In this document: piece after piece, positions 53,201 through 63,410 of the stretch
Numbering within the stretch: the first letter of the stretch is position 1
Layout: each line of letters opens with the position of its first letter
From: Abyssisolibacter fermentans
GTDB lineage: Bacteria; Bacillota; Clostridia; Tissierellales; MCWD3
Length of the DNA stretch: 64,000 nucleotides
NCBI RefSeq assembly: GCF_001559865.1
Contig: NZ_LOHE01000112.1
Location: 62,001-126,000, forward strand
Direction of reading: 5' to 3'
Notes under the pieces: model-generated
What the model saw: only the letters and a program-made list of their open reading frames with translations
Told to the model about the DNA's origin: nothing
Databases searched by the model: none
Made by a program: the position numbers and the translations under genes

Positions 53201-56200
53201 TACCTGCAAAAGCAAATTTAAATAAACCAGAAAAATATTATATAATAGATGATGCTGATCATTTTGAGGTAAGCTGTGATATAGAAAATCTTATCATTGA
53301 TGATGAGACTGAGTTTGGTATATCGGTTATCAAAAACGAGGAGGATGGATTTGTATTTTATACAGATAGTTTAGAAGATATTGATAAGAACCACTCAATA
53401 TCAATAGAGAAAGTGGATAATGATAGATTATTAGATATGTACACAGTATCTTTAAAAGCTAAAAATAGGGTAGAGGATGCTTTTTCATATGACTCTTATG
53501 TTTTATATGTGTATAATTCGAAAGCTCTTAAGATATTGGTTAATGGAACTAAAATGGACAGCTTTACAATGAGCAACGGTGATATATTATCTACTATGAC
53601 TAGTGATGAGATTCTAGCACTAAACAGGAAAATAAATATATCAGATACATTGAGTATTAATAATAATGATTATAATTGGAGCAAAATAGCTGATAAATTT
53701 AAATGGGAATCTAGCAATGATGATATAGCATCTATCAAATATAATGATGGTGGGTTTTATAAAAATATTGAGGATTATACTTACTCTTCATTTGATCCTA
53801 ACAGTAATCTTTTATTACAGGGAAAACAAAGTGGGAGTACTATTATAAAAGCAATACATGATTTAACAGGTATGGAGGCAGATTTAGATGTTACGGTAGA
53901 TAATCTTGAAGATAAATTATACTTATTCAATGTTTTTCCAAGAACGGAGGCTAATGCATACTATACTAATGGAAAAGGTGTAGAAAAGCAAACTATTACA
54001 AATAATAAGGGAAGTATTGCTATTTATGAAGAAAGCGGTATAGAAAGTGATGTATGCTTCAGCTCAAACTATAATAGTTCATTTTATAGTGGTAGTATTG
54101 AAAAAAAAGACCTAATTTCTAATCAAAATAACATTTTTGATTTTGGTCTATATCCACAAAATAATATAATGATGTCACCATTCCTTTCTAAAAGAGATAT
54201 CCATCTAGTAAAAGAAAATGGGGAGCCTTATAATGGAGATGTGATTATTAGGGGCGGGGTATACAGGAATGATAAATACTGTCCAGATGCAAAGATTAAT
54301 AATATAAAAGGGTACGTGGACCAAACTATTCATGTAAACAATGGATTATTAAAACTAAATTTTAATGCTAATGAATTTATAGCTAACTCTTATATGCCTC
54401 CGATTACCCCTAAAGATAATATAGAATTCATAATTGAAGTTAGATTTAAAGATAATAATTTTCGTCCAGAAATAATAAAGCTAAGTTCATATAATGAAAG
54501 GTATATCAAAACATTACAAAAGATTGATGCTGATAGAATTAATAATAATATTGGTATAATATCACAGACTGTAGAAACAAATGGTAGAGTGGAACAAGTA
54601 CCAGAAATATTTGGTATTAATCCTGAAGATTCTGATCCTACTATTATTACAGAGGTATTGCTTCCTAAATATGTTGATACATCATGGGTTAAGTATCGTG
54701 ACAATTCTTATGGATATCCACATAATCAATACTCAGAAGGTGTAACCTATCCTTTTTCAAGTTTTGTTATTGTAAAAAATGTATTTAAGCCTTCTCAATA
54801 TGTGAAAAGAGTAAATCAAGATTGGCAAGGCGGCAAAAGAAATCTATCTATTAAATTCACAGAGAATACTGGATACTATCTAGAAATACCAAATGCTTTA
54901 AGTTTAGTCAATTTAACTGGTTACGGAAATGTTGAAAATAGTTCTGCGGTGTATAGTGAGGCAAGTAAAATCACAGCTGATATAATAAAAGCATCTGAAA
55001 TAAATATTCCTAATATTGGAAATATAGATGGAATACTTGAGAAAACTTTAAGAAAATTAAGTAGAAATAATATTGATAGCAGTTCCTTTAGTCTTATTGT
55101 TTCTCCTACAGAAGATCCACGTGTATATAAAGGTATATTAAAAATTGCCGTAGGTGAAATGAGTCATGAAAATCCAACAGGTGTTTACATGGCTGACAAG
55201 AATTCATCATCAGGTAAGAATCTCATGCCGGGTCTTACTGATTTAATAAGCATGCAAAAAGGTGAATATCTAAAAAATGCAAGAGAAAAAATGAATGAGG
55301 CAAAGGAGAAAATGAAGGATGGTAAGCGAAATTCAAATACCGAAAAAACATTCGGTGGGGGAGCATATATTGAATGTGAAATCTCTTATAATACAAAGGC
55401 AAAGAAATGGGATTTATCCATTTTAAAAAGTGATACATTTATTGGTATTGGATGTGCTTATGTAACTGATTATAACGCTAAAGTAGGACCGGTTCCTGTT
55501 ACTGGACAATTTAAAACAGGATTATCAGGAGAAATAGGACTAAAAACCATAATTAGTAAGTACAATGAAGAAGATATCAGAAATTATATAACCGAGCTTC
55601 GTATTTATTTATATGTGAAGGCATTTGGAGGTATCGGTTTTGATTATTCAGTTCTTGCTTTGAAAATAGGTGTATTTGGTCAAGTGAGCGTTGATGGACA
55701 ATTCCTATTTTTAAATAATAAAAATCAGAAAAGGAATGGTCAAAAAATAACCCTGCTTGGGAGAACAGGAATAGAATTTGAGGCTAAAGCTCTATTTGTT
55801 AAATATGAAAAGGTAATAGCATCTGCAACATTTCTAAACAAATCCTTTAAATTCAACTCATATAATTATATTAAAAATCTTTATCCAGAATCAGGAAATA
55901 AAGCTACAGGAGCTCTTAGCTATAGAGGGGTATATTTAGAGCCTGTTTCTGAAAGTGTCACATACGAAGATAGATCATACCTTAGTACCTTTGATAGGAA
56001 ATGGAGTACATCTATGCTTAGTAGGGCATTAGATGACGAAATTAATATTATCGAGACTAATGCTTATCCATATGCAAATCCTGCATGGACTGATGACGGT
56101 ATGATTATGATATATTTATCAGACATGGGCAGTACAGACATTGATGATACAGCGGTATGCTTTACAAAAAATATTGGGGATACGTATCCATTAGGTAAAG

Positions 56201-59200
56201 AAATAGATAGCTCTGATTATGCTGATACAGATGTTAAAATTGATGGTAAAGGAGATTTTGCTGCAGTTACATGGATAAGATGTATGAATTCCTTGGATAA
56301 GAGCCATGGTGACGAATTGACGGGTGAGGATATATTGACAATGACTACAGGTACAGAAATAATGGCAAGTATATATGATGGTACTGATTTTACTACAACA
56401 AGACTAACTAATAATTCCATGCCTGACATGGCACCTGTAATTGCTACAAATGGTGAAAAAGTATTAGTTGCTTGGAGAAGTTTATATGCTAGTGATATGG
56501 ATAATCCTTTAGATTTTGATGGTAGAGATAAAATAATGTATTCCATTTATGATGATGGTGAATGGAGTGATGAAAGGTGTCTGTATGATGGTAGTACAGA
56601 TAAAATTAAAGGGATTAATGCAAAGATGTTATCAGACGGAACATCAGCAATAACTTATCAAATACAAATAAATGATACAAATAATACAGAAATTGCTTGT
56701 GCTATCCTTAATGAAACAGGAGAAGTTGTGAATAATATAAGGATAACAAATAATGAAATTACAGATGAAAATCCACAAATAACATCAGTGCTTTTTCCTG
56801 ATGGGGTTGAGCGATTTATTATAGGTTGGAATACCGTAAATATTCAAAACGATATTGAAGAAAATGGAATCAGACTGTGTGCGATAAACGATAAGGCTGT
56901 TTTATATCCAGAATTTGAAAAGCAAATTAGTAATGCAGGTATAAGCAATTATCAAAGTTTTCATTTTACTAAAGGTGCTAAAAGTCTAGATGATTTATCT
57001 ATTGTGTGGAAAGAGCCTTATACAGAAGTTAAAGAAAGTGAAGAAGAAAGCTATAGGATAGATAAAGATATCATATATGGAATGAAGTTTATAGAAGATA
57101 ATGATGATATAGTAGAATCTCCTAAGATAAAGCTTATAGAGCTTGATGATTATAATGTGGTTGATTTCTTTGATTGTTTTACTAATGCTGAAACAAAAGA
57201 AATTAATTTAGTAATGCAAACCTCTGATTATAGTAATGACGAGGTAAAGAGTATTGAGACAACAGATGGTGATATAATATTATTGCCAGTTTCAAAATCC
57301 AATTTATCTGTTGCAAAAGCAGGTTATAAAAACAATCTAATTGTGGAAGGAGCATATTTTTCCTATGATGATTTAATACCTGAGATGGATATGCCTGTCC
57401 AGTTTTGCCTTTTTAATGAGGGTATAGAACCCATTACAAAGGTGACTATTAACCTTTCAGGTGATATACATGTATTTGAAGAGGATACACTTATACGACC
57501 AGGTGAATATAAGAATTTTACAGTTTTTTATACAGTACCTGAAAAGATTATTAATCCTGACTATAGTGTTAAAGCAGAATTTCTAACCTCTAATGATACA
57601 AAAAGTGATAAATTATATATGGATATTCCAGATGTAGGTATATATCGTATTGACATTACTAAGGAAATGGAAAGAGAACGTAGCTTTAATGTCCACCTAT
57701 ATAATGATACTTTTTCAAAGTTAACACTAGGAAAGCATGTGGTAAAACTAGAATTGTTTAACAATCCTAATCTAGATGGAAGCCCTATTGATTCTATTGC
57801 TATTTCTGATGCTAAAAGTCTAGAGTGGATTAATGATGGGATATTCACTCAAAAAGTTTCTTTAGATGAAGAAACTCTGAAAACTTTTTCAGATGAAAGT
57901 GGGGAAATACCAGAAGAAGGCTTTAGATTATACTTTAGTACAGTTATAGAGGAAAATGGTTGTCCTATTCGTGAGGTGAATATAGGAAATAATACGACCT
58001 ATGTTAAATTACACAGCCTACTTACGAAAAATTGTGAGGATACATCCATTACAACTGTAATGGAAAATGAAACAGGTAAAAGTATTGTTAAGTTAGAGGT
58101 TTTAAACAACTCAATGAATGAAATAAATAACGGTAATATAATCGTAAATCTAAAAGATGAAAAGGGAAATATAATCGAAACTAAACAAACCTATAATTCC
58201 CAAGCTATAGGTAAGGGTTTAATAATGATGGGAGGAGAAGAAAGACTAAATAAAACATTTAACTTCAGTAAGCTAGGTGTTTCAAGTGATGTGATTTTCT
58301 CACGTGTTAATGAGGATAGTTGTTTGCTTGATGAATTAAAGTTTAGTGGCGTATATTTAGATTTTGATAAAGATGTTCATGAGTATATAGTTCAAGTATC
58401 AGACTTGATTGAAACGCTGATAACAGTAGTACCTGAATATCCTAATGCTAACATAACTATTTCGAAAAATGGACAATTAATCTCAGATTTAGAGGCCTGC
58501 AACTTGGAAAATGGTGAAAATACCTTTGAAATATTTGTAAAAACAAACGCAAATGACCAGAGATATACAGTTATTATTTACAAAGGCATAGATGAGAAAC
58601 TGAGTACACCAAATAATAGAAATAAAGATTATAAATTCCAAAATGATTACAAGATAGAGAAAAATAGAAAGGTAGTGAATGGTAGAATAGAGCTGTTTTA
58701 TAATATTAGTAATATAAAAACAAAAGATATGAATATTTCGATACCTGAAGAACATCAGAAGATAACAATGACTATCGATAAAGAGAGTGCACAAAATATG
58801 CTTGCTAAAAAGGGCACGATAACCATAGAAAATCAGGGTTATGATCTTAAAGTACCCGTAAGTAATTTAGACCTCAGAGATAATGAGAGTCTTACATTAG
58901 AGCTATCAAACCTTGATGATGAAACTTATAATAATGTTTTAAATATGCTGTACTCTCAAAACTTTAAAATGAATGCTGAGCCTGTAATGATAAAGTTATA
59001 TGGAATAAACAATCAAACACAAAGATACATAGACGGATTCTTTGATTATATACAGTTATCATTTTCATTAGAGGATAAATTCTTATCTGATGCAATAACT
59101 CTTTTAAGGTATGATAATAATTCAATCAATCACATTCCTACTGGAGTATATGGAAAGCAGTCTACTTCACTTATGCTGCAATCAGGTATATATGTATTGG

Positions 59201-59775
59201 CCTTAGGTGATAAAACTTTTGAAGATATAACTAATCACTGGGCAAAAGATTATATTGAAAATATGTCATCAAGAGCACTTTTATATGGAAAAAGCAGCAC
59301 AGATTTTTGTCCTGATGATATAATGACACGGGCTGAGATGGCAACGCTAGTTCATAGGTTGTTAGCACTTTTAGAAAAGCAAAGTGAACCTAGCTTTTAT
59401 GATGTATTACAAGGTGCATGGTATGAAAAATATGTGTCATCAGTGGCTTCATATGGACTTATGGTAGGCTATACAGATAATAGTTTTGGTGTAAACAATC
59501 GGATAACAAGACAAGAAACAATGGTGCTGATTGATAAAGTCATGACATTTGTTGGGCTAGAAACTGATCTCAGTGATGAAGAAATAGAGACTACTCTTTC
59601 TGAGTTTGATGATAGTGAATATATTCCTAATTGGGCAAAAAAATCTGTTGCTATGTGCGTAAAAACAGGAATTGTAAAAGGCTATGACAATAAGATTAGT
59701 CCTTCAAGTACAACCACAAGAGCGGAGATTGCTAAGATGTTTTATATATTACTAGATTTAATTACAAAGCAATAA
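50296..59775 (+). CDS. Giant secreted multidomain protein anchored by three SLH domains
   Basis: A 3159-aa cell-surface protein. A signal peptide covers residues 1-30 (cleavage after HAFA). Recognisable parts, in order: Calx-beta-like strand region (about 205-265), Ig-like regions (about 505-600, 780-825, 1135-1205), a glycine-rich beta region (about 1690-1850), propeller-like WIR/WRS repeats (about 1935-2260), a CARDB-like region (about 2350-2440) and a cadherin-like beta-sandwich (about 2680-2765). Three SLH domains follow at about 2975-3155 (TRAEMATLV, TRQETMVLI, TRAEIAKMF). SLH domains bind pyruvylated wall polymer. The function is probably adhesion or S-layer-associated scaffold. No protease or glycosidase active site was seen. 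The reading frame is intact. Confidence 0.9.
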   Translation: MLSKHLCKRIVSVILIICMVGLGLPIHAFANINQTKFNSVDENQNILSQLQEINGDISNTSDITEYLTDLGIIDEDGIVETSMINIDGKDFTLQEVKAMLTTDDIDLEKIVSVDGSELTLNNLKTMIEIEDEISRIKNEYFNNDTELTKEHEVTFNSLVNQISTSGIDVQSDTQAVDWISPSGIDHQARVSYEISGPYYANYSSENTATVTFELNRVNEQEVSFSYNIYSGSASSEGYEHHFTVDDRQGSIVFAPGETEKTIDIVINQLTNDPEKYGLSSELSEPIEPYMPNEFWTEDRILYINCNNIENALFENENESMTIPVAIKNQFDLENCYKIAKEIYLLDISKIENGTSFVDTPGKYRDIENELIITSEKPITFEARAMIDTGVFSHINLPIGYFLNENGGNGNIKINISSEYHNGETYERQYEIPIESSENRNDFNLKDTEIYNLGFNSQDGLLNGIIENFDVVFDYSGLEGDVDTYFWDDNDVFIKNQMDFIDKEKPYVKYVKASWDTYDLRENIPITITYSEPVYIDDISINVNGTELLPMESNGTISNNVSFLYEVETYGLESLNVTNIQGARDLSGKMQDEESVDTITVIINEPNVEKAFDTAQVNVNIEGGDNAKGDITVSLSEDDALNDLVVDMLKKAGTVDTDRWLPNIMVKVIGKDGTVQNVNLYADNDDMTITKLKGEFDAPINLSNENKHYIAEFYFDEDITDSEGYKLLYALTAEYVIEPIVFIDDNEDLEIVYKNWPLNNIVYVYENTPEISLNYNVKNNATWQSEDDFQWFSSDVTVASIDKAGNIIFTGNEGQVTFTLKALNGGADGKEFSINSKTLVVKTKQESFLYVPEVVKNIETTLGNNAKVYYATNLTLNNRLFAGEETVTNYCYRLYEAEYESLELQKGKLVQEEILTASDDNDIFSYTIDKNVLNNISLKGRYSYILEISAQDLKTGETLSTSAYIAVRGLPAKANLNKPEKYYIIDDADHFEVSCDIENLIIDDETEFGISVIKNEEDGFVFYTDSLEDIDKNHSISIEKVDNDRLLDMYTVSLKAKNRVEDAFSYDSYVLYVYNSKALKILVNGTKMDSFTMSNGDILSTMTSDEILALNRKINISDTLSINNNDYNWSKIADKFKWESSNDDIASIKYNDGGFYKNIEDYTYSSFDPNSNLLLQGKQSGSTIIKAIHDLTGMEADLDVTVDNLEDKLYLFNVFPRTEANAYYTNGKGVEKQTITNNKGSIAIYEESGIESDVCFSSNYNSSFYSGSIEKKDLISNQNNIFDFGLYPQNNIMMSPFLSKRDIHLVKENGEPYNGDVIIRGGVYRNDKYCPDAKINNIKGYVDQTIHVNNGLLKLNFNANEFIANSYMPPITPKDNIEFIIEVRFKDNNFRPEIIKLSSYNERYIKTLQKIDADRINNNIGIISQTVETNGRVEQVPEIFGINPEDSDPTIITEVLLPKYVDTSWVKYRDNSYGYPHNQYSEGVTYPFSSFVIVKNVFKPSQYVKRVNQDWQGGKRNLSIKFTENTGYYLEIPNALSLVNLTGYGNVENSSAVYSEASKITADIIKASEINIPNIGNIDGILEKTLRKLSRNNIDSSSFSLIVSPTEDPRVYKGILKIAVGEMSHENPTGVYMADKNSSSGKNLMPGLTDLISMQKGEYLKNAREKMNEAKEKMKDGKRNSNTEKTFGGGAYIECEISYNTKAKKWDLSILKSDTFIGIGCAYVTDYNAKVGPVPVTGQFKTGLSGEIGLKTIISKYNEEDIRNYITELRIYLYVKAFGGIGFDYSVLALKIGVFGQVSVDGQFLFLNNKNQKRNGQKITLLGRTGIEFEAKALFVKYEKVIASATFLNKSFKFNSYNYIKNLYPESGNKATGALSYRGVYLEPVSESVTYEDRSYLSTFDRKWSTSMLSRALDDEINIIETNAYPYANPAWTDDGMIMIYLSDMGSTDIDDTAVCFTKNIGDTYPLGKEIDSSDYADTDVKIDGKGDFAAVTWIRCMNSLDKSHGDELTGEDILTMTTGTEIMASIYDGTDFTTTRLTNNSMPDMAPVIATNGEKVLVAWRSLYASDMDNPLDFDGRDKIMYSIYDDGEWSDERCLYDGSTDKIKGINAKMLSDGTSAITYQIQINDTNNTEIACAILNETGEVVNNIRITNNEITDENPQITSVLFPDGVERFIIGWNTVNIQNDIEENGIRLCAINDKAVLYPEFEKQISNAGISNYQSFHFTKGAKSLDDLSIVWKEPYTEVKESEEESYRIDKDIIYGMKFIEDNDDIVESPKIKLIELDDYNVVDFFDCFTNAETKEINLVMQTSDYSNDEVKSIETTDGDIILLPVSKSNLSVAKAGYKNNLIVEGAYFSYDDLIPEMDMPVQFCLFNEGIEPITKVTINLSGDIHVFEEDTLIRPGEYKNFTVFYTVPEKIINPDYSVKAEFLTSNDTKSDKLYMDIPDVGIYRIDITKEMERERSFNVHLYNDTFSKLTLGKHVVKLELFNNPNLDGSPIDSIAISDAKSLEWINDGIFTQKVSLDEETLKTFSDESGEIPEEGFRLYFSTVIEENGCPIREVNIGNNTTYVKLHSLLTKNCEDTSITTVMENETGKSIVKLEVLNNSMNEINNGNIIVNLKDEKGNIIETKQTYNSQAIGKGLIMMGGEERLNKTFNFSKLGVSSDVIFSRVNEDSCLLDELKFSGVYLDFDKDVHEYIVQVSDLIETLITVVPEYPNANITISKNGQLISDLEACNLENGENTFEIFVKTNANDQRYTVIIYKGIDEKLSTPNNRNKDYKFQNDYKIEKNRKVVNGRIELFYNISNIKTKDMNISIPEEHQKITMTIDKESAQNMLAKKGTITIENQGYDLKVPVSNLDLRDNESLTLELSNLDDETYNNVLNMLYSQNFKMNAEPVMIKLYGINNQTQRYIDGFFDYIQLSFSLEDKFLSDAITLLRYDNNSINHIPTGVYGKQSTSLMLQSGIYVLALGDKTFEDITNHWAKDYIENMSSRALLYGKSSTDFCPDDIMTRAEMATLVHRLLALLEKQSEPSFYDVLQGAWYEKYVSSVASYGLMVGYTDNSFGVNNRITRQETMVLIDKVMTFVGLETDLSDEEIETTLSEFDDSEYIPNWAKKSVAMCVKTGIVKGYDNKISPSSTTTRAEIAKMFYILLDLITKQ

Positions 59776-60017
59776 TAAATTAATAACTAATGGAACTAAT
59801 ATGTAACACTTAAATATAGACGATATTCAACAGGTATCTTTTTGATCATAAACGCCAGGATTTCAGTGGAATATCATTATTCTCTTAAAAAATTGCTTAT
59901 ATCTTTGAATAAAGGTTGTACTTTCAAAATACGTTGTAGTTACATTGACATTCTTAGTACTGCAAATACTAATTAAAGAGAATGAACATAACTACCATTT
60001 TAAAAACGGATAAATGC

Positions 60018-60057
60018 CAAAGGCACTGAGATGAAAAAATCTTGGTGCCTTTGTTTT
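60018..60057 (+). terminator. Terminator downstream of the giant SLH gene
   Basis: CAAAGGCAC / GTGCCTTTG with an inner AGAT / ATCT stem around GAAAAA is followed by TTTTC. It lies about 240 bases after the stop codon, leaving a long 3' untranslated region. Confidence 0.85.
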
Positions 60058-60356
60058 CAAACACTTAGTGGGGTTAGGAACTTTTGGGTGAATAATAAAG
60101 ATTTTATTCAAAGATAAAGGGTATTTAATGCTATTAGTAAATTTGACTTAATAAAACTTCATTATTGACATAATTATTAAATATTCATTTAGAAAGTTGA
60201 ATACGCAAAATAAATAATTAATCCGTGATTATCCATATAATGTTAAATGATATGCTGTATATTTTAAATTAGAAGCTTTCAGTGAATTCGAAGGCATACC
60301 GATTTGGTATGTCGAGAATTAAATGGATATCTTATAAACAGAAGGATATTAGTAAT

Positions 60357-60420
60357 GAATCTCCTATTCAGTTATTTCATAGGAGTAAGCGATTCACACC
60401 AAATCAAGATTTGGGTTCAC
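60357..60420. repeat. Two-hairpin composite repeat (forward copy)
   Basis: CTCCTAT...ATAGGAG (60361-60385), the linker TAAGCGATTCACA, and CCAAATC-AA-GATTTGG (60399-60414). It is the reverse-oriented counterpart of 29526-29589. Stem bases differ in paired fashion (CCAAATC/GATTTGG here, CTAAATC/GATTTAG there). Confidence 0.6.
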
Positions 60421-60426
60421 TACTCA

Positions 60427-60452
60427 TAATTTTCTATGAATAATCTGAGTTA
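60427..60452. repeat. Dispersed AACCCAGATTATTCATAG repeat, reverse copy
   Basis: TAATTTTCTATGAATAATCT, then GAGTTA, is the reverse complement of the 23907 copy with one substitution. It abuts the composite repeat at 60357-60420. Confidence 0.65.
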
Positions 60453-60778
60453 ATATTAAATCCATATGGCTTGATAAATAATATATACTAGGAAAAAGGA
60501 GGATTATTTGTTAAAATAGAGTTAGAAAGTTATCGAAATATGGATATATTAAAACGTTTTATCGACTTTTATTATTAAAAATTTATTTGAAGAAGAGATT
60601 GTTAGCATATTCTAATAGAACTAGTAGATAAAAAAGATTAAATAAATTTTTATAAAATAAAGAGAAGACAGAAGAATTAATTAGTAATAAATTAGATGCA
60701 TTAGCAAGACAATGATGAATTATAAATTGTATAATTAGAAAATTAGCAGAATAAATTGTATATATTGAGGTTGATTTT

Positions 60779-61474
60779 ATGGATGTAAAGGTACTTGTAA
60801 TTGAAGACAATACAAAATTAAACAGTAAGATATGTAACATCTTGCAAATAGAGAATTTTACAGCTATTAGTGCTAAAAACATAATCGATGCAAAAAAATT
60901 ATTTGAATATGAAAAACCTAGCATAATACTATTAGATATAATGCTGCCTGGTGGTAATGGTTATGATTTAATTAAACTTTTTAAAAGTGAGTTTGATTGC
61001 TGGGTAATTATGATGACTGCACTAAATGATATTGATAGTAAAAAAATATGTTATCAATTAGGAGCTGATGACTATATTACTAAGCCATTTGATTTATTTG
61101 AGTTAATCTATAAACTGAATGCTATTAAAAAAAGAATTATTAGAAATTTAAAAAAGTATACCATTGGAGATGTTACTGTGAATGAAGAGGTTTGTGAAAT
61201 AATCAATGGTAATAAAAAGCTCAGAATTCCACCAAGCCATATTAAATTTATTAAATCTCTATATGAAAAATATAAAACAGGTTCATATTTAAGCAAGTTT
61301 GAATTGCAAGCTGAATATTTAGAAGAGTGTAAAGATAACAATAGGATACAAACCCTAGTATCAAGAGTTAGGAAAAATCTAAAATATATAGAAAGTGAAA
61401 AAGTATTAATACAAGCTATTTATGGCAAAGGTTATGCACTAGATATTATTGAGTTTAAAGAGGACGAGCAATGA
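60779..61474 (+). CDS. Response regulator, OmpR-like with divergent DNA-binding domain
   Basis: A 231-aa regulator. The receiver domain (residues 1 to about 120) has the acidic pair Glu9-Asp10, phospho-acceptor Asp53 in LLDIMLPGG, and the conserved Lys in DDYITKPFD. The C-terminal part (about 130-228) resembles a winged helix (NRIQTLVSRVRKNLKYIE, IQAIYGKGYAL) but is diverged in its front half. The start follows TTGAGG. The stop overlaps the start of the kinase gene as ATGA, so both are translated together. It lies between the giant SLH gene and a second surface-protein gene, which are plausible targets. Confidence 0.92.
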   Translation: MDVKVLVIEDNTKLNSKICNILQIENFTAISAKNIIDAKKLFEYEKPSIILLDIMLPGGNGYDLIKLFKSEFDCWVIMMTALNDIDSKKICYQLGADDYITKPFDLFELIYKLNAIKKRIIRNLKKYTIGDVTVNEEVCEIINGNKKLRIPPSHIKFIKSLYEKYKTGSYLSKFELQAEYLEECKDNNRIQTLVSRVRKNLKYIESEKVLIQAIYGKGYALDIIEFKEDEQ

Positions 61475-63246
61475 ATAAAAAACCTATAATAAGAATAGTA
61501 TCATGTTTGATTATAATATTAATAGCGAGAATTGTACTTATTGATGTACTAGATAAAATAAATGTATTAACAACAAACTATATAAATGTGATTGATAATG
61601 AAATATCTATAGATGATAATTTTGAAAGCATTTATGCCATAAACAATTTAAAATATAATAATGGTGTATTGGATTTTAACATAAAACCTGATAACAATGA
61701 GTATACACTTTTTATTAGGTTGCTGACATTTCATCATGAAATATATTTAAATAATAAGTTATATAGTCAGAACATTGACCAAGATAAAAAACAATATAAC
61801 CAAAATTTTGCTTATAAAACGATTGAGATTAAAGACATATCAAATATAAGGATTTATGGTGATAGTCTAGAAAAATTAGAATTTTTTATAGCTAAAAGAG
61901 ATATTATGGATAGTGCTGTTGAGAAAAGAACAATATACTATACAATTAAATTGATGAGTCTTTTTTTACTTGTGATGCTTTTTATCATTATGTTTTTGAA
62001 TGATAAAAAAGAAAAGTGTTTTATTGTTTTTGTTTTAGTAGGGATGACTTCGATAATAAAAAGTATTGCACTGGGTGAATTGCCCGTACTAGCAAGATTG
62101 TTAGATGTGAACATAACTAATTATTGTATATATGGAAATATAACAACAGTGGTTAATACCCTTTTACCAATAATTATAATGCTAAATTTGTTTGAGATAA
62201 AATTAACTAAGAAAATTTATAAATATATATCTGTAATATTATTATTTACTGTTATAATTTTATCTATTGACTTTTCAAAGTATTATTATAAAGTATTTAT
62301 TGCTTTTTCTTTTGTAAATATAAGCATAACTATATATGGAGCTACATATAAAAAAAGTTACTATAAAGTAATCGTTTTAAATGGCATTATATATTTTTCT
62401 CTAGCAGTCTATCAATTAAATGTAATGAATGGTAATTTAAGAACAGGAGTTTTACATTTTTATACTAGTACTGGATATATTGGTGCTATAATTTATCTTA
62501 TTGGATTTGCTATAGTTTTTATAAAAAAGTACAAAAGTAGAATAAAAGAATCAATAGAGATAAAAAAGGAGCTTGAAAGAATCACTCTTTTAAGAGGGAT
62601 AAGCCATGATTTAAAGTTACCATTAAGTGTGATAAAAATAAGTAGTCAAATGATAGAAAGTCAGAAGCTAAATTGTAAGCAGATAAAAGAATTTGCTAAT
62701 GATATAACACAGGAAGTAAATATATTGGAAAAAATGACGGATAACATAAATGCATATCTCAAGCTTGGTTATAAAGATGGAAAGGATTATCACACAAGTG
62801 TAAAAGCTGTTTTTAAAAGGATTGAAAAAGATTTTAATTTAATAAATTATAACAATAAGTATGACTTTAGTGTATTATACGACAACAAGGATTATTATGT
62901 TAATATAGATGAACTTGAATTGTATAGATTACTTTATAATTTACTTGATAATTCTTTTAAATACTGTAATGATTACGATAGAATATTAATAAGTTATAAA
63001 GTAGAGGACAGACTAGTGATTACAGTTGAAGATACAGGAATTGGAATGGATTCTGAGCAAGCTAATAAGATTTTTTCTCCATTTTACAGACTTGATAAAA
63101 GCAGAACTAAAGAAGGTTTAGGTTTGGGTCTTAGCGTTGTAAAAGGCATAGTTGATGAATGTGGTGGAGATATATCCATAAAATCTGAAATTGGTAAAGG
63201 TACAAAAGTAATAATATTATTACAATTTACTACTAAAACTATATAA
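61471..63246 (+). CDS. Sensor histidine kinase with multi-pass (7TMR-DISM-like) sensor
   Basis: A 591-aa membrane kinase. An N-terminal helix precedes an extracytoplasmic beta-rich domain (about residues 35-145). About seven membrane helices follow (150-350), the layout of 7TMR-DISM receptors, which often bind carbohydrates or similar ligands. The cytoplasmic part has the H-box GISHDLKLPLSVIK with His379, the N-box LLDNSFKYC, and the G boxes EDTGIGM and EGLGLGLSVVKG. All catalytic motifs are intact. It overlaps the response-regulator gene by four bases. The ligand is unknown. A terminator follows at once. Confidence 0.92.
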   Translation: MNKKPIIRIVSCLIIILIARIVLIDVLDKINVLTTNYINVIDNEISIDDNFESIYAINNLKYNNGVLDFNIKPDNNEYTLFIRLLTFHHEIYLNNKLYSQNIDQDKKQYNQNFAYKTIEIKDISNIRIYGDSLEKLEFFIAKRDIMDSAVEKRTIYYTIKLMSLFLLVMLFIIMFLNDKKEKCFIVFVLVGMTSIIKSIALGELPVLARLLDVNITNYCIYGNITTVVNTLLPIIIMLNLFEIKLTKKIYKYISVILLFTVIILSIDFSKYYYKVFIAFSFVNISITIYGATYKKSYYKVIVLNGIIYFSLAVYQLNVMNGNLRTGVLHFYTSTGYIGAIIYLIGFAIVFIKKYKSRIKESIEIKKELERITLLRGISHDLKLPLSVIKISSQMIESQKLNCKQIKEFANDITQEVNILEKMTDNINAYLKLGYKDGKDYHTSVKAVFKRIEKDFNLINYNNKYDFSVLYDNKDYYVNIDELELYRLLYNLLDNSFKYCNDYDRILISYKVEDRLVITVEDTGIGMDSEQANKIFSPFYRLDKSRTKEGLGLGLSVVKGIVDECGGDISIKSEIGKGTKVIILLQFTTKTI

Positions 63247-63259
63247 ATCGTACAATTAT

Positions 63260-63289
63260 GACAGGATTAAAGTTCTGTCTTTTTTTTTT
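63260..63289 (+). terminator. Terminator after the sensor kinase gene
   Basis: GACAGGA (63260-63266) pairs with TTCTGTC (63273-63279) around TTAAAG, followed by nine T residues. Confidence 0.88.
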
Positions 63290-63410
63290 GCTATAATAAA
63301 GCTAAATATAGTAGAGGATGTTGCTTATTTAGATTAAAGAATACTAAAAATTTTAGGAAGTAGGTGTAAGTTTAATAAGAAACAGCAAATAAATAAGAAA
63401 GAGGGATAAA

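Larger units (their letters stand above)
59776..60778. other. Gene-free region of about 1 kb after the SLH gene
   Basis: No reading frame with family features or ribosome-binding site was found. Contents: a strong terminator at 60018-60057, a palindrome at about 60286-60320 (CATACC/GGTATG inside AATTC/GAATT), the two-hairpin composite repeat at 60357-60420, and the AACCC family copy at 60427-60452. The minus-strand ORF at 60583-60924 overlaps the response-regulator start and is not credible. Confidence 0.5.

Noticed and set aside
58489-58794. Minus-strand 101-aa frame in the SLH gene
   Set aside because: Antisense to the cadherin-like region, dominated by Ile/Phe/Tyr/Cys from base composition.
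60583-60924. 113-aa minus-strand frame overlapping the response regulator start
   Set aside because: Antisense to the receiver domain, hydrophobic by base composition, no ribosome-binding site.
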